The notes under the pieces are model-generated. The model did not search any database, was not told the origin of the DNA, and saw only the letters and a program-made list of their open reading frames with translations. This document shows positions 11,516-19,106 of a DNA stretch of 64,000 bases, one piece after another (the first letter of the stretch is position 1; each line of letters opens with the position of its first letter). The DNA comes from Duganella zoogloeoides. GTDB lineage: Bacteria > Pseudomonadota > Gammaproteobacteria > Burkholderiales > Burkholderiaceae_D. The stretch is taken from NCBI RefSeq assembly GCF_034479515.1, contig NZ_CP140152.1:558001-622000 (forward strand), given 5' to 3'. Both the position numbers and the translations under genes were made by a program.

Positions 11516-11549
11516 AATGCCGTCGAGCTGCTTGCTCTACGGCATTTTT
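11516..11549 (+). terminator. Rho-independent terminator after the ANTAR gene
   Basis: AATGCCGT (11516-11523) pairs with ACGGCATT (11539-11546); an inner GAGC/GCTC pair (11525-11528 with 11534-11537) extends the stem. A T5 run ends at 11549. Confidence 0.85.
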
Positions 11550-11550
11550 G

Positions 11551-11580
11551 TTGTACACTGTGAACTGTCTGCGGTATATC
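11551..11580 (+). promoter_or_regulatory. Candidate promoter of the small REC gene
   Basis: TTGTAC (11551-11556) and TATATC (11575-11580) have an 18-base spacer and lie directly after the terminator. This would give a leader of about 150 bases before ATG 11737. Confidence 0.45.
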
Positions 11581-11582
11581 CA

Positions 11583-11724
11583 TGCTGCAGCACGATGCAG
11601 CAGGCCGCGTGATCGCGCTCCGCCTGCCACCGTTCGGGCCGCCTTTTCCCTGCGCCCGTCCCCCAGTTCTCGGCCCAACTCCGCCGATCGTTTCCGTCAG
11701 TCTTGCTGACGGCTGTGATTTTTT
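11583..11724 (+). promoter_or_regulatory. Leader with two hairpins upstream of the small REC gene
   Basis: The first hairpin is TGCTGC (11583-11588) with GCAGCA (11597-11602), at the expected transcript start. The second is CCGTCAG (11694-11700) with CTGACGG (11706-11712), followed after six bases by T6 (11719-11724). The second resembles an intrinsic terminator ahead of the coding region. I do not see the A1/G4 hexaloop of known ANTAR targets, so the link to the neighbouring antiterminator is only a hypothesis. Confidence 0.4.
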
Positions 11725-11736
11725 GCGGAGACCGCC

Positions 11737-12186
11737 ATGCCTTTCGATACTTCCAGCAACACCCAACGTTCCGACCAGGACCAGAGCGCCGCCATCGGCT
11801 TTTCCATTTACGTCACCGCCCCGCGCGTGCTGCACATCGACAGCGATGCCGACACCGCGCTGGTGCTGACCGCGCTGCTGGTGCCGGAAACCCGCGTCAC
11901 CCACGTCACGACCATTGCTGCCGCCCAGGACTTGCTGCTGAGCGAACAGTTCGCGCTGGTGGTGATCGATCCCGAACTGCGCGACGGCGACGCCGGCCTG
12001 CTGCTCGACAACCTGCACCATTTGCAGCCGGGCGCCCGCGTGCTGGTGTATTCGGCGCGCCACCCCGAAGCCGACATCCGCGGCGGCGCCTTCCTGCCCA
12101 AGCCGTGGACGTCGCCGCGCCAGCTGTGGCGCACGGTTTCCGATTTGCTCGATCTCGGCAGCACCATGCCAGTAGAACCGCAGTAA
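11737..12186 (+). CDS. Single-domain receiver-like protein
   Basis: A 149-residue protein with a variable 28-residue N-terminus and one receiver domain. Acidic residues Asp35/Asp37, candidate phosphoacceptor Asp78 (LVVIDPEL) and Lys122 (FLPKPW) occupy the normal positions. No output domain follows, so it may act as a phosphate sink or protein-protein switch. GGAGA precedes ATG 11737. The stop codon TAA (12184-12186) is the first three bases of a long inverted-repeat element, so the present C-terminus may have been set by insertion of that element. It could also be an adaptor for the ANTAR protein just upstream; no sequence evidence decides this. Confidence 0.7.
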   Translation: MPFDTSSNTQRSDQDQSAAIGFSIYVTAPRVLHIDSDADTALVLTALLVPETRVTHVTTIAAAQDLLLSEQFALVVIDPELRDGDAGLLLDNLHHLQPGARVLVYSARHPEADIRGGAFLPKPWTSPRQLWRTVSDLLDLGSTMPVEPQ

Positions 12187-12286
12187 GCGCCTGACAAAAT
12201 CTCCAGAGCGGCGTTACAGCTCCTCGCCGTACATTCGTACTGTCTTCGTCGCTGTGCCTTGCTCTGGAGGCTTTGTCAGGCGCTTA
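12184..12286. repeat. 103-bp element with 26-bp terminal inverted repeats (MITE-like)
   Basis: The arms 12184-12209 and 12261-12286 match at 24 of 26 positions as inverted repeats and both outer ends read TAAGCGCC. The 51-base centre contains a further ACAGC/GCTGT pair and GTAC direct repeats. The element has no coding capacity. If transcribed it would fold into one very long stem and could stop transcription between the flanking genes. No clear target-site duplication is seen beyond the symmetrical TA ends. Whether it occurs in many copies cannot be told from one window. Confidence 0.7.
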
Positions 12287-12315
12287 CATAAAAGTGGGGA
12301 GCCCACAGATCGTCC

Positions 12316-12353
12316 CTGGCTTGTTATCATGGAGCATTCCAGATAACAGCCAG
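12316..12353. promoter_or_regulatory. Inverted repeat (operator candidate) upstream of frmA
   Basis: The left arm CTGGCTTGTTATC (12316-12328) pairs with the right arm GATAACAGCCAG (12342-12353), leaving one bulged T and a 13-base centre. It ends ten bases before the frmA ATG and overlaps the AGAGGACG ribosome-binding region. It could bind a repressor as DNA or block translation as RNA. Confidence 0.5.
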
Positions 12354-12363
12354 AGGACGAACG

Positions 12364-13470
12364 ATGAAAACCAAAGCAGCCGTAGCATGGAGCGCGGGCC
12401 AGCCGTTGACGATCGAGGAAGTGGACCTGCAAGGCCCGCGCGCCGGCGAGGTGCTGATCGAACTCAAGGCCACCGGCATCTGCCATACCGACTACTACAC
12501 GCTGTCCGGCGCCGACCCGGAAGGCATTTTCCCGGCGATTCTCGGCCATGAAGGCGCGGGCATCGTGGTCGATGTCGGCCCCGGCGTGACCACCCTCAAA
12601 AAAGACGACCACGTCATCCCGCTGTACACCCCGGAATGCCGCCAGTGCAAATTCTGCCTGTCGCGCAAGACCAACCTGTGCCAGGCGATCCGTTCCACGC
12701 AAGGCCGGGGCCTGATGCCCGACGCCACCAGCCGCTTCTCGCTCGACGGCAAGCCGCTGTTCCATTACATGGGTACCTCGACTTTCTCGAACTACATCGT
12801 GGTGCCGGAAATCGCACTGGCGAAAATCCGCGAAGACGCGCCGTTCGACAAGGTTTGCTACATCGGTTGCGGCGTGACCACCGGCGTGGGCGCCGTGGTG
12901 TTCTCGGCCAAGGTGGAGGCGGGCGCCAACGTGGTGGTGTTCGGCCTGGGCGGCATCGGCCTGAACGTGATCCAGGCGGCCAAGATGGTGGGCGCCGACA
13001 AGATCATCGGGGTCGATATCAACCCGAACCGCCAGGAGATGGCGCGCAAGTTCGGCATGACGCACTTCATCAACCCGAAAGACACGCCAAACGTGGTTGA
13101 CCACATCGTGCAACTGACCGACGGCGGCGCCGACTACAGTTTCGAGTGCGTGGGCAACACGCAACTGATGCGCGAAGCGCTCGAGTGCACCCACAAGGGT
13201 TGGGGACAGTCGTTCATCATCGGCGTGGCGGCGGCCGGCCAGGAAATCTCGACCCGGCCGTTCCAGCTGGTGACGGGCCGCGAGTGGAAAGGTTCCGCCT
13301 TTGGTGGCGCCCGTGGCCGCACCGACGTGCCGAAGATCGTCGACTGGTACATGGAAGGCAAGCTCAATATCGACGACCTGATCACCCACCGTTTGCCGCT
13401 CGAGCGCATCAACGAAGGTTTCGACCTGATGAAGTCGGGAGAGTCGATCCGCTCCGTGGTACTTTATTAA
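12364..13470 (+). CDS. frmA: S-(hydroxymethyl)glutathione dehydrogenase (class III ADH)
   Basis: Oxidises S-hydroxymethylglutathione to S-formylglutathione with NAD+, the first step of glutathione-dependent formaldehyde detoxification. The 368-residue length is typical. Catalytic zinc ligands Cys40, His62 and Cys169 and structural zinc ligands Cys92, Cys95, Cys98 and Cys106 are all present, and the Rossmann motif GLGGIG follows. AGAGGACG precedes ATG 12364. The usual partner S-formylglutathione hydrolase (frmB) is not adjacent, and no FrmR repressor gene is visible; an inverted repeat lies directly upstream. Confidence 0.95.
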   Translation: MKTKAAVAWSAGQPLTIEEVDLQGPRAGEVLIELKATGICHTDYYTLSGADPEGIFPAILGHEGAGIVVDVGPGVTTLKKDDHVIPLYTPECRQCKFCLSRKTNLCQAIRSTQGRGLMPDATSRFSLDGKPLFHYMGTSTFSNYIVVPEIALAKIREDAPFDKVCYIGCGVTTGVGAVVFSAKVEAGANVVVFGLGGIGLNVIQAAKMVGADKIIGVDINPNRQEMARKFGMTHFINPKDTPNVVDHIVQLTDGGADYSFECVGNTQLMREALECTHKGWGQSFIIGVAAAGQEISTRPFQLVTGREWKGSAFGGARGRTDVPKIVDWYMEGKLNIDDLITHRLPLERINEGFDLMKSGESIRSVVLY

Positions 13471-13504
13471 TTTTTACTCCCCGGTGGAAGTAGAAAAAAA
13501 GTTC

Positions 13505-13533
13505 TAGACTTAATTATCTAGATAATTTATTCT
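13505..13533 (+). promoter_or_regulatory. Promoter with perfect 16-bp palindrome, upstream of the BlaR1-like gene
   Basis: AATTATCTAGATAATT (13512-13527) is a perfect palindrome. It sits in the 17-base spacer between TAGACT (13505-13510) and TATTCT (13528-13533), the position for a repressor that blocks polymerase. A BlaI-type repressor would be expected next to an M56/BlaR1-like gene, but its gene is absent here. Confidence 0.55.
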
Positions 13534-13559
13534 ACATTCCATCACAAGGGGAGTGCGGC

Positions 13560-15722
13560 ATGGACGTATTGCAAACTCTGGTGCCTGCCGTCGGCTGGGC
13601 GCTGTTGCATTTTATCTGGCAGGGCCTGCTGATCGGCTGGGCCGTGGCGTTGTCCATGCACCTGCTGCGCCGCGCCCGGCCGCACACCCGTTACGCGGTG
13701 GCCTGCGCTGGCTTGCTGCTGTGCGCGGCGCTGCCGGTTGCCAGCGTCCTCAGCCAGCTCCACGCCGCCGATGCCTCTCCTGGCGCCAGCCTCGGCGCCA
13801 TCACCCTGATTCCTTCGTTTGTATCCGGCGCCAATGCCGCGCCTGTCTCCTTGCTGGACCAGCCCGCGCTGGCCGGCTGGGAAGCCGTGCTGCGCGGCCA
13901 GCTGCCGTGGGTCGTCGGCCTGTGGCTGGCCGGTGCGGCGCTGATGTCGCTGCGCCTGGCCATCGGCCTCAAGTGGGTAGCCGAACGCACCCGCAGCGAC
14001 CGCTACACCGTCAACCACTACTGGCAGCGCCGCCTCTCGTGCCTGGCGCGCCGCGCCGGCCTCGACCTGCACGTGCGCCTCGGCGTGGCCGATGGCCTCG
14101 ACAGCCCGGTCACGGCCGGCTGCTGGCGTCCGATCGTGCTGGTGCCGGCATCCCTGATCACCGGCATGCCGCCCGAATTGCTCGAAGCGTTGCTGGCGCA
14201 CGAGCTGGCGCACATCAAGCGCCGTGATTACCTGGTCAACCTGATTCAAAGCGCGGTGGAAATCGTGCTGTTCTATCACCCAAGTGTTTGGGCCTTGTCG
14301 CGCCGCATCCGCATAGAGCGAGAACAAATCGCCGATGACCTGGCAGTGTCCATGCTCGGTCAACCGCAGATGCTGGCAAAGGCCTTGTCCGAGCTGGATA
14401 AATTCCAGTTCGATACCGTACAACTTGCCCACGCGGCGCATGGAGGAAATCTTATGTCTCGTATTAAACGCTTGCTGCGTCCCGATGTCGAACCGGTCAG
14501 CTGGAAAATGGTGGTCCCGCTGCTGGGCCTGTGCGCAGCCAGCGCCGTATTCTATGTGCAGGCCGCGCCCAACCCGCCGGCCGCTGCGCAGCCTGGCGCC
14601 GCACTGGCGCCGACAGCGGCTGCCGTGGCCGCTGTGCAGGAGGCATCGAATGCGCTTGATGTGTCGAATGCTACAGATGCGGCCGATGCGCCGAGTTCGC
14701 CCGATGCGATGGATGCGGCCGAGGCGTCGGAAGTTGCTGCTTCTGCCGAGCCGTTAGCCGCAGTGGCCCCGGCCGCGCCGGCCATGCCCGCACTGCCGCC
14801 AGTCCCTGCCGCGCCGAAAGCTGTTCCGGAACTGGTCGCGCTCGCTGCCCCCGCAGCCCCCGCTGCCCCCGCAGCCCCCGCTGCGCCGGCAGCACCAGCA
14901 GCTCCAGCGGCCCCAGCAGCCCCGGCAGCGCCGATGGCTGACCATGCCATGCAATCCCAAGTCAGTATCGAGGGGATGACCATGCTCAGAGGCAAGCGCG
15001 ACAGCGCGTATGCGCTGGTGCCGCTCGACCGTAGCCGCATGCTGATCGCCGGCAACACCGACGACATGCTCAAGGTGGCTGACCTGCGCAAGACCATCAA
15101 GGGCGAATTCATCTGGTTTGCCGAGCGCGACAAGAGCTACGTGATCGAAGACCCGGCGCTGGTGGCGCAAGCGATTGCCGCCTGGGTGCCGGTGCAGAAA
15201 CTCGACGCGCAAATGAAGGTTCACGGCGACAAGATGCAGGCGCAAGGCAAGGTGATGGAAGCGGCCGCCGAGAAAATGCGCCTGAACCTGGAGGCCAATG
15301 GCGGGCTGCGCGAGGTCGAGCAGCGTGGCCACGAGATCGGCCGCGCCGCCGCCCAACAGGCCATCATTGCCCAAAGCCTGGCACAGGTGGCGCTGGAGCG
15401 CGCGGCCTTGCCCGCCTCGGACACCGACAAGCGGGCCGCGCTCGACGCCCGGCGCGCGCAGTTGCAGGCGCAGCTGGCGCCACTGGCGCGCGAGATGGAC
15501 GCCCAGCAACTCCGCCTGGTGGCGCAGTCGGCCAAAGTGGGCCAGGACATGGGCCGCCGCATGGCCGAACTGAGCAAGCCGATGGGCGTGATAGGCCGCG
15601 AAATGGGCGCACTGGGGCGCCAGCGTGCGCAAGCCCAGCGCGAGGCCGAACTGGCCATGAAAGCGGTATTCAAACAAGCGCTCGGCAGCGGCAAGGCCGT
15701 GGCCACCACGCCGTCGGCCTGA
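13560..15722 (+). CDS. BlaR1-like M56 family membrane metallopeptidase
   Basis: The N-terminal ~140 residues contain several hydrophobic segments, followed by a cytoplasmic gluzincin domain with H214-E-L-A-H218 and the downstream Glu-rich helix. BlaR1/MecR1 relatives cut a BlaI-type repressor after sensing an external signal. Residues ~360-460 are Ala/Pro-rich, including a run of about nine Ala-Ala-Pro units (14843-14937); residues ~545-710 form a charged coiled coil. There is no penicillin-binding sensor domain, so beta-lactam sensing is not supported. AAGGGGAG precedes ATG 13560. It is monocistronic and lacks a neighbouring blaI, which is unusual; a palindromic promoter hints that a repressor acts in trans. 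Confidence 0.85.
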   Translation: MDVLQTLVPAVGWALLHFIWQGLLIGWAVALSMHLLRRARPHTRYAVACAGLLLCAALPVASVLSQLHAADASPGASLGAITLIPSFVSGANAAPVSLLDQPALAGWEAVLRGQLPWVVGLWLAGAALMSLRLAIGLKWVAERTRSDRYTVNHYWQRRLSCLARRAGLDLHVRLGVADGLDSPVTAGCWRPIVLVPASLITGMPPELLEALLAHELAHIKRRDYLVNLIQSAVEIVLFYHPSVWALSRRIRIEREQIADDLAVSMLGQPQMLAKALSELDKFQFDTVQLAHAAHGGNLMSRIKRLLRPDVEPVSWKMVVPLLGLCAASAVFYVQAAPNPPAAAQPGAALAPTAAAVAAVQEASNALDVSNATDAADAPSSPDAMDAAEASEVAASAEPLAAVAPAAPAMPALPPVPAAPKAVPELVALAAPAAPAAPAAPAAPAAPAAPAAPAAPAAPMADHAMQSQVSIEGMTMLRGKRDSAYALVPLDRSRMLIAGNTDDMLKVADLRKTIKGEFIWFAERDKSYVIEDPALVAQAIAAWVPVQKLDAQMKVHGDKMQAQGKVMEAAAEKMRLNLEANGGLREVEQRGHEIGRAAAQQAIIAQSLAQVALERAALPASDTDKRAALDARRAQLQAQLAPLAREMDAQQLRLVAQSAKVGQDMGRRMAELSKPMGVIGREMGALGRQRAQAQREAELAMKAVFKQALGSGKAVATTPSA

Positions 15723-15731
15723 TGGTGCGAC

Positions 15732-15762
15732 TGGCACCCCGGGCGTGATGCCCGGCGTGCCA
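15732..15762 (+). terminator. Hairpin after the BlaR1-like gene
   Basis: A 13-bp stem (15732-15744 with 15750-15762) has one mismatch and a 5-base loop, starting ten bases after the stop. No T-run follows, so it may be a 3'-end stabiliser or a weak terminator. Confidence 0.55.
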
Positions 15763-15975
15763 CCTTGCCCAACCGGCGCCAGCACCCGCCAGCACGGCGT
15801 CACTTTGCCGCCATGCGACTGCCAACCGACTGCCTGCCGGCTGTCAAACGACTGCCAACTGGCTTCCAACTGGGTGCCACTGACTATCCACCGACTGCCA
15901 ACGCGCGACCAACCTGGCGCCAGCCGGTGTCCGGGCCCGACGCGGTGGCTGGCGGTGCTTGACCAGGCATCCCGG
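15763..15975. other. Gap with four CGACTGCC direct repeats
   Basis: CGACTGCC occurs at 15816-15823, 15827-15834, 15849-15856 and 15892-15899, with related CCAACTGG words between. Frames crossing this stretch have no ribosome-binding site or recognisable product, and I see no gene. Confidence 0.4.
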
Positions 15976-15981
15976 TATAAT
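15976..15981 (+). promoter_or_regulatory. -10 box at the uvrD start
   Basis: A perfect TATAAT ends only six bases before the uvrD ATG (15988). Transcription would begin at or next to the start codon, suggesting a leaderless mRNA. No convincing -35 lies 17 bases upstream; TTGACC (15959-15964) is too close. Confidence 0.5.
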
Positions 15982-15987
15982 CACGGG

Positions 15988-18282
15988 ATGCAAAATCTTC
16001 TCCATAACCTGAACGACGAACAACTGGCCGCCGTCACCCTGCCGGCCCAGAGCGCCCTGATCCTGGCGGGCGCCGGTTCCGGCAAAACCCGCGTGCTGAC
16101 CACCCGTATCGCTTGGTTGATCCAGACCGGGCAGGTGTCGCCGTCGGGCATCCTGGCCGTGACCTTTACCAATAAAGCCGCCAAGGAGATGATGACGCGC
16201 CTGTCGGCCATGATGCCGATTAACACGCGCGGCATGTGGATCGGCACCTTCCACGGCCTGTGCAACCGGCTGCTGCGTACGCACTACCGCGACGCCGCGC
16301 TGCCGCAGACGTTCCAGATTCTCGATTCGCAAGATCAGCTGTCCGCCATCAAGCGCCTGATCAAGGCCAATAATGTCGATGACGAAAAGTTTCCACCGAA
16401 AGAGGTGATGTACTTCATCAACGGCGCCAAGGACCAGGGCCTGCGTGCCGACAAGATCGAACCGTACAACGCCGATGAGCGCAAGAAGGTCGAGCTCTAC
16501 CAGCTGTACGACGATCAATGCCAGCGCGAAGGCGTGGTCGATTTTGCCGAGCTGCTGCTGCGCACGTATGAACTGCTGAGCCGCAACCAGCCGCTGCGCC
16601 AGCACTACCAGCAGCGCTTCCAGCACATCCTGGTCGATGAGTTTCAGGATACCAACGATTTGCAGTACAAGTGGCTCAAGCTGCTGGCCGGCCATGGCGA
16701 AGGCGGCGGCGGGGCCTTGTTCGCGGTTGGCGACGACGACCAGAGCATTTACGCGTTCCGCGGCGCCAACGTGGGCAACATGATTGCGTTCGAGCGCGAG
16801 TTTCACGTCAAGAACCTGATCAAGCTGGAGCAGAACTACCGCTCGCACGGCCATATCCTCGATGCGGCCAACGTGCTCATAGCCAACAACAGCAAGCGCC
16901 TGGGCAAGAACCTGCGCACCGACGCCGGCCACGGCGAGCAGGTGCGCGTGTATGAAGCCACGTCCGACCTGGGCGAGGCGCAGTGGATCATCGAGGAAAC
17001 GAAAAACCTGATCGCCGACGGCGCCGCGCGCAGCGAAATCGCCGTGCTGTACCGGTCCAACGCGCAGTCGCGCGTGATCGAGCACGCGCTGTTCTCGGCC
17101 GGCATTCCGTACCACGTGTACGGCGGCCTGCGCTACTTCCAGCGCGCCGAGGTCAAGCACCTGATCTCGTACCTGCAATTGATGGACAACCCGCACAACG
17201 ACTCGGCCTTCATGCGCGTGGTGAACTTCCCCACGCGCGGCATCGGCGCCCGCACCATCGAGAACTTGCAGGGCGCGTCAGCCCAGTACGGCGTGTCGCT
17301 GTACGCGGCCGTGCCTTACATGACCGGCAAGGGCGGCACGTCGCTGGCCGGGTTCGTCAAATTGATCGAAAGCGCGCGCTTCGAGAGCCAGCAGATGGCG
17401 TTGCCGGAGCTGGTGCGCCTGGTATTGGAAGCGAGCGGCCTGCTTACCCACTACCAGACCGAGAAGGAAGGCGCCGACCGCATCGAAAACCTGGAGCAAA
17501 TGGTCAGCGCCGCCACCCAGTTCGTGGCGGAAGAGGGCTACGGTCACGGCGCCCCCGCGCACCTGGGGCCGCAGTCGCAGGCGCAGGCGGGCGCGGCCAT
17601 TGTCAACGAGGATGGCGTCGAAATTTTAGATGCCGACGCGCCGCTGGCTACCGTGATGTCGCCGCTGTCGGCGTTCCTGTCGCACGCATCGCTCGAAGCG
17701 GGCGACAACCAGGCCACGGCCGGCCAGCAGGCGGTGCAGATGATGACCGTGCACTCGGCCAAAGGCCTGGAATTTAACAACGTGTTCATCACCGGGCTGG
17801 AAGAGGGCCTGTTCCCGCACGAGAGCAGTTCGCGCGAGGAGGGCGGCGTGGAGGAAGAGCGGCGCCTGATGTACGTGGCGATCACGCGCGCGCGCCAGCG
17901 CCTGTACCTGTGCTTCGCGCAAACGCGCATGTTGCACGGCCAAACCCGTTACAACATGAAATCGCGCTTCTTCGACGAGTTGCCGGAAGATGCACTCAAG
18001 TGGCTGTCGGCCAAGGCGCAAACCCACTGGTTCGCCAACAAGAAAACCGCGTGGGACGAGGCGCCATTGATCGGCTCGGACAATGCGATCGCCCAGAAAA
18101 TGCAGCAAAAGTCATCGGGCTGGCGCATCGGCGAATCGGTCGAGCATGCCAAGTTCGGCGAGGGCGTGATCGTCAACATCGAAGGCAGCGGCGCCAATGC
18201 CCGCGCGCAGATCAATTTCGGCAGCGCCGGGATGAAGGTGCTCGATTTGAGTATTGCCAAGCTGGAGCGGTTGGGGCGATAA
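15988..18282 (+). CDS. uvrD: DNA helicase II UvrD/PcrA
   Basis: A superfamily 1A 3'-5' helicase for nucleotide excision and mismatch repair. The 764-residue product shows Walker A AGAGSGKT (27-34), motif Ia TFTNKAAKEM, motif II DEFQDTND, motif III VGDDDQSIYAFRG, QNYRSHG, motif V VHSAKGLEF and motif VI YVAITRARQRLYL. The C-terminal ~50 residues form the Tudor-like segment that binds RNA polymerase in UvrD. ATG 15988 gives the standard MQNLLHNLNDEQLAAV start; the frame is open upstream but that sequence is not UvrD-like. No Shine-Dalgarno is visible and a TATAAT lies directly before the start. Confidence 0.97.
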   Translation: MQNLLHNLNDEQLAAVTLPAQSALILAGAGSGKTRVLTTRIAWLIQTGQVSPSGILAVTFTNKAAKEMMTRLSAMMPINTRGMWIGTFHGLCNRLLRTHYRDAALPQTFQILDSQDQLSAIKRLIKANNVDDEKFPPKEVMYFINGAKDQGLRADKIEPYNADERKKVELYQLYDDQCQREGVVDFAELLLRTYELLSRNQPLRQHYQQRFQHILVDEFQDTNDLQYKWLKLLAGHGEGGGGALFAVGDDDQSIYAFRGANVGNMIAFEREFHVKNLIKLEQNYRSHGHILDAANVLIANNSKRLGKNLRTDAGHGEQVRVYEATSDLGEAQWIIEETKNLIADGAARSEIAVLYRSNAQSRVIEHALFSAGIPYHVYGGLRYFQRAEVKHLISYLQLMDNPHNDSAFMRVVNFPTRGIGARTIENLQGASAQYGVSLYAAVPYMTGKGGTSLAGFVKLIESARFESQQMALPELVRLVLEASGLLTHYQTEKEGADRIENLEQMVSAATQFVAEEGYGHGAPAHLGPQSQAQAGAAIVNEDGVEILDADAPLATVMSPLSAFLSHASLEAGDNQATAGQQAVQMMTVHSAKGLEFNNVFITGLEEGLFPHESSSREEGGVEEERRLMYVAITRARQRLYLCFAQTRMLHGQTRYNMKSRFFDELPEDALKWLSAKAQTHWFANKKTAWDEAPLIGSDNAIAQKMQQKSSGWRIGESVEHAKFGEGVIVNIEGSGANARAQINFGSAGMKVLDLSIAKLERLGR

Positions 18283-18292
18283 CTGATACAAG

Positions 18293-18317
18293 AAAGGGCG
18301 CACTCTGCGCCCTTTTT
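18293..18317. terminator. Bidirectional terminator between uvrD and the membrane protein gene
   Basis: AAAGGGCGCA (18293-18302) pairs with TGCGCCCTTT (18306-18315) around a 3-base loop, flanked by A-rich and T7 sequence. It can serve both converging genes. The minus-strand gene's stop codon (18318-18320) abuts the T-run. Confidence 0.9.
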
Positions 18318-19106
18318 TTACGCCATCGTATCCGGCCTGTCGTGCTTTTCCAGATCCACCGGCGCCGCTGCCTGCGGGTGGTCGAACATGTCGCGGTACG
18401 CCACATACAGGGTGCAGTGCGCCAGCACGATCAACAGCAGCAACAGCGTGAAAATCCCCGCCATCGCCATTTGCGACGCACCGAAGATCATCGCGACGAT
18501 GTTGGAGCTGACGAAATACAGCAGGTGCAGCGCCGCCGTCGCGATGAACATCGGCTTGAAGGCGCGCACCACCGATACCACGCTGAAGAACAACGCCTTG
18601 CCCACCGTGATTTTTTGCCAGAACACCAGCGGCGCGGCAAAGCAGGTCAGGATCCAGGTGATGGTGTACATGGCCGAGGCGATCAGCATCGGCACCACCA
18701 TGGTTTGCAGCAGGGCGGGATCGACCTTGTCCGGATGCTCGGCGATGCGGGCCAGCACGTCGCCCGACATGCTGTAGACCACGACGGCAGCGAGCAGCAA
18801 TACCACCAGGTTGAGCGCGCCCAGCGTCAGCAGCGGACCGCGGGCAGGCTTGCGGAAGCCGCTCAGCAACAAATTGGGCAGTGCGCGCTTGCCCTCGTCC
18901 GCGTGCCGGCAACCTTCGAGCATGGCCACCGAAAATAGCGGAGTGAGCAGGAATACGGCCAGTTGTCCGACCGGGATGATCATGATGAACATCGACAGGA
19001 ACATGCAGCAAAAGAACAGCGCCATCAGGCCGCCGGGTTGCTTGCGGAACAGCAGCAGGCCCTGTTTAACCCAGTGCACGCCGGTGCGGGCGGTGTATTT
19101 AGTCAT
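18318..19106 (-). CDS. BPSS1780-family integral membrane protein
   Basis: A 262-residue protein with six or so hydrophobic helices, a basic N-terminus ([20 protein letters not shown]) and a polar C-terminal tail. It resembles the BPSS1780 family of betaproteobacterial membrane proteins, whose role is unknown. ATG 19106 overlaps the thrB stop by one base (TGATG); a TTG at 19109 is also possible. Translation is therefore probably coupled to thrB. Assigned by overall pattern and context, not by a catalytic motif. Confidence 0.75.
   Translation of the reverse strand: MTKYTARTGVHWVKQGLLLFRKQPGGLMALFFCCMFLSMFIMIIPVGQLAVFLLTPLFSVAMLEGCRHADEGKRALPNLLLSGFRKPARGPLLTLGALNLVVLLLAAVVVYSMSGDVLARIAEHPDKVDPALLQTMVVPMLIASAMYTITWILTCFAAPLVFWQKITVGKALFFSVVSVVRAFKPMFIATAALHLLYFVSSNIVAMIFGASQMAMAGIFTLLLLLIVLAHCTLYVAYRDMFDHPQAAAPVDLEKHDRPDTMA

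Noticed and set aside
11582..11869. A 95-codon plus-strand frame before and into the small REC gene
   Set aside because: Pro/Arg-rich, overlaps the leader hairpins and the real gene in another frame.
13560..15722. The M56 peptidase as a beta-lactam sensor
   Set aside because: No penicillin-binding domain or SxxK/KTG motifs are visible in its C-terminal half.
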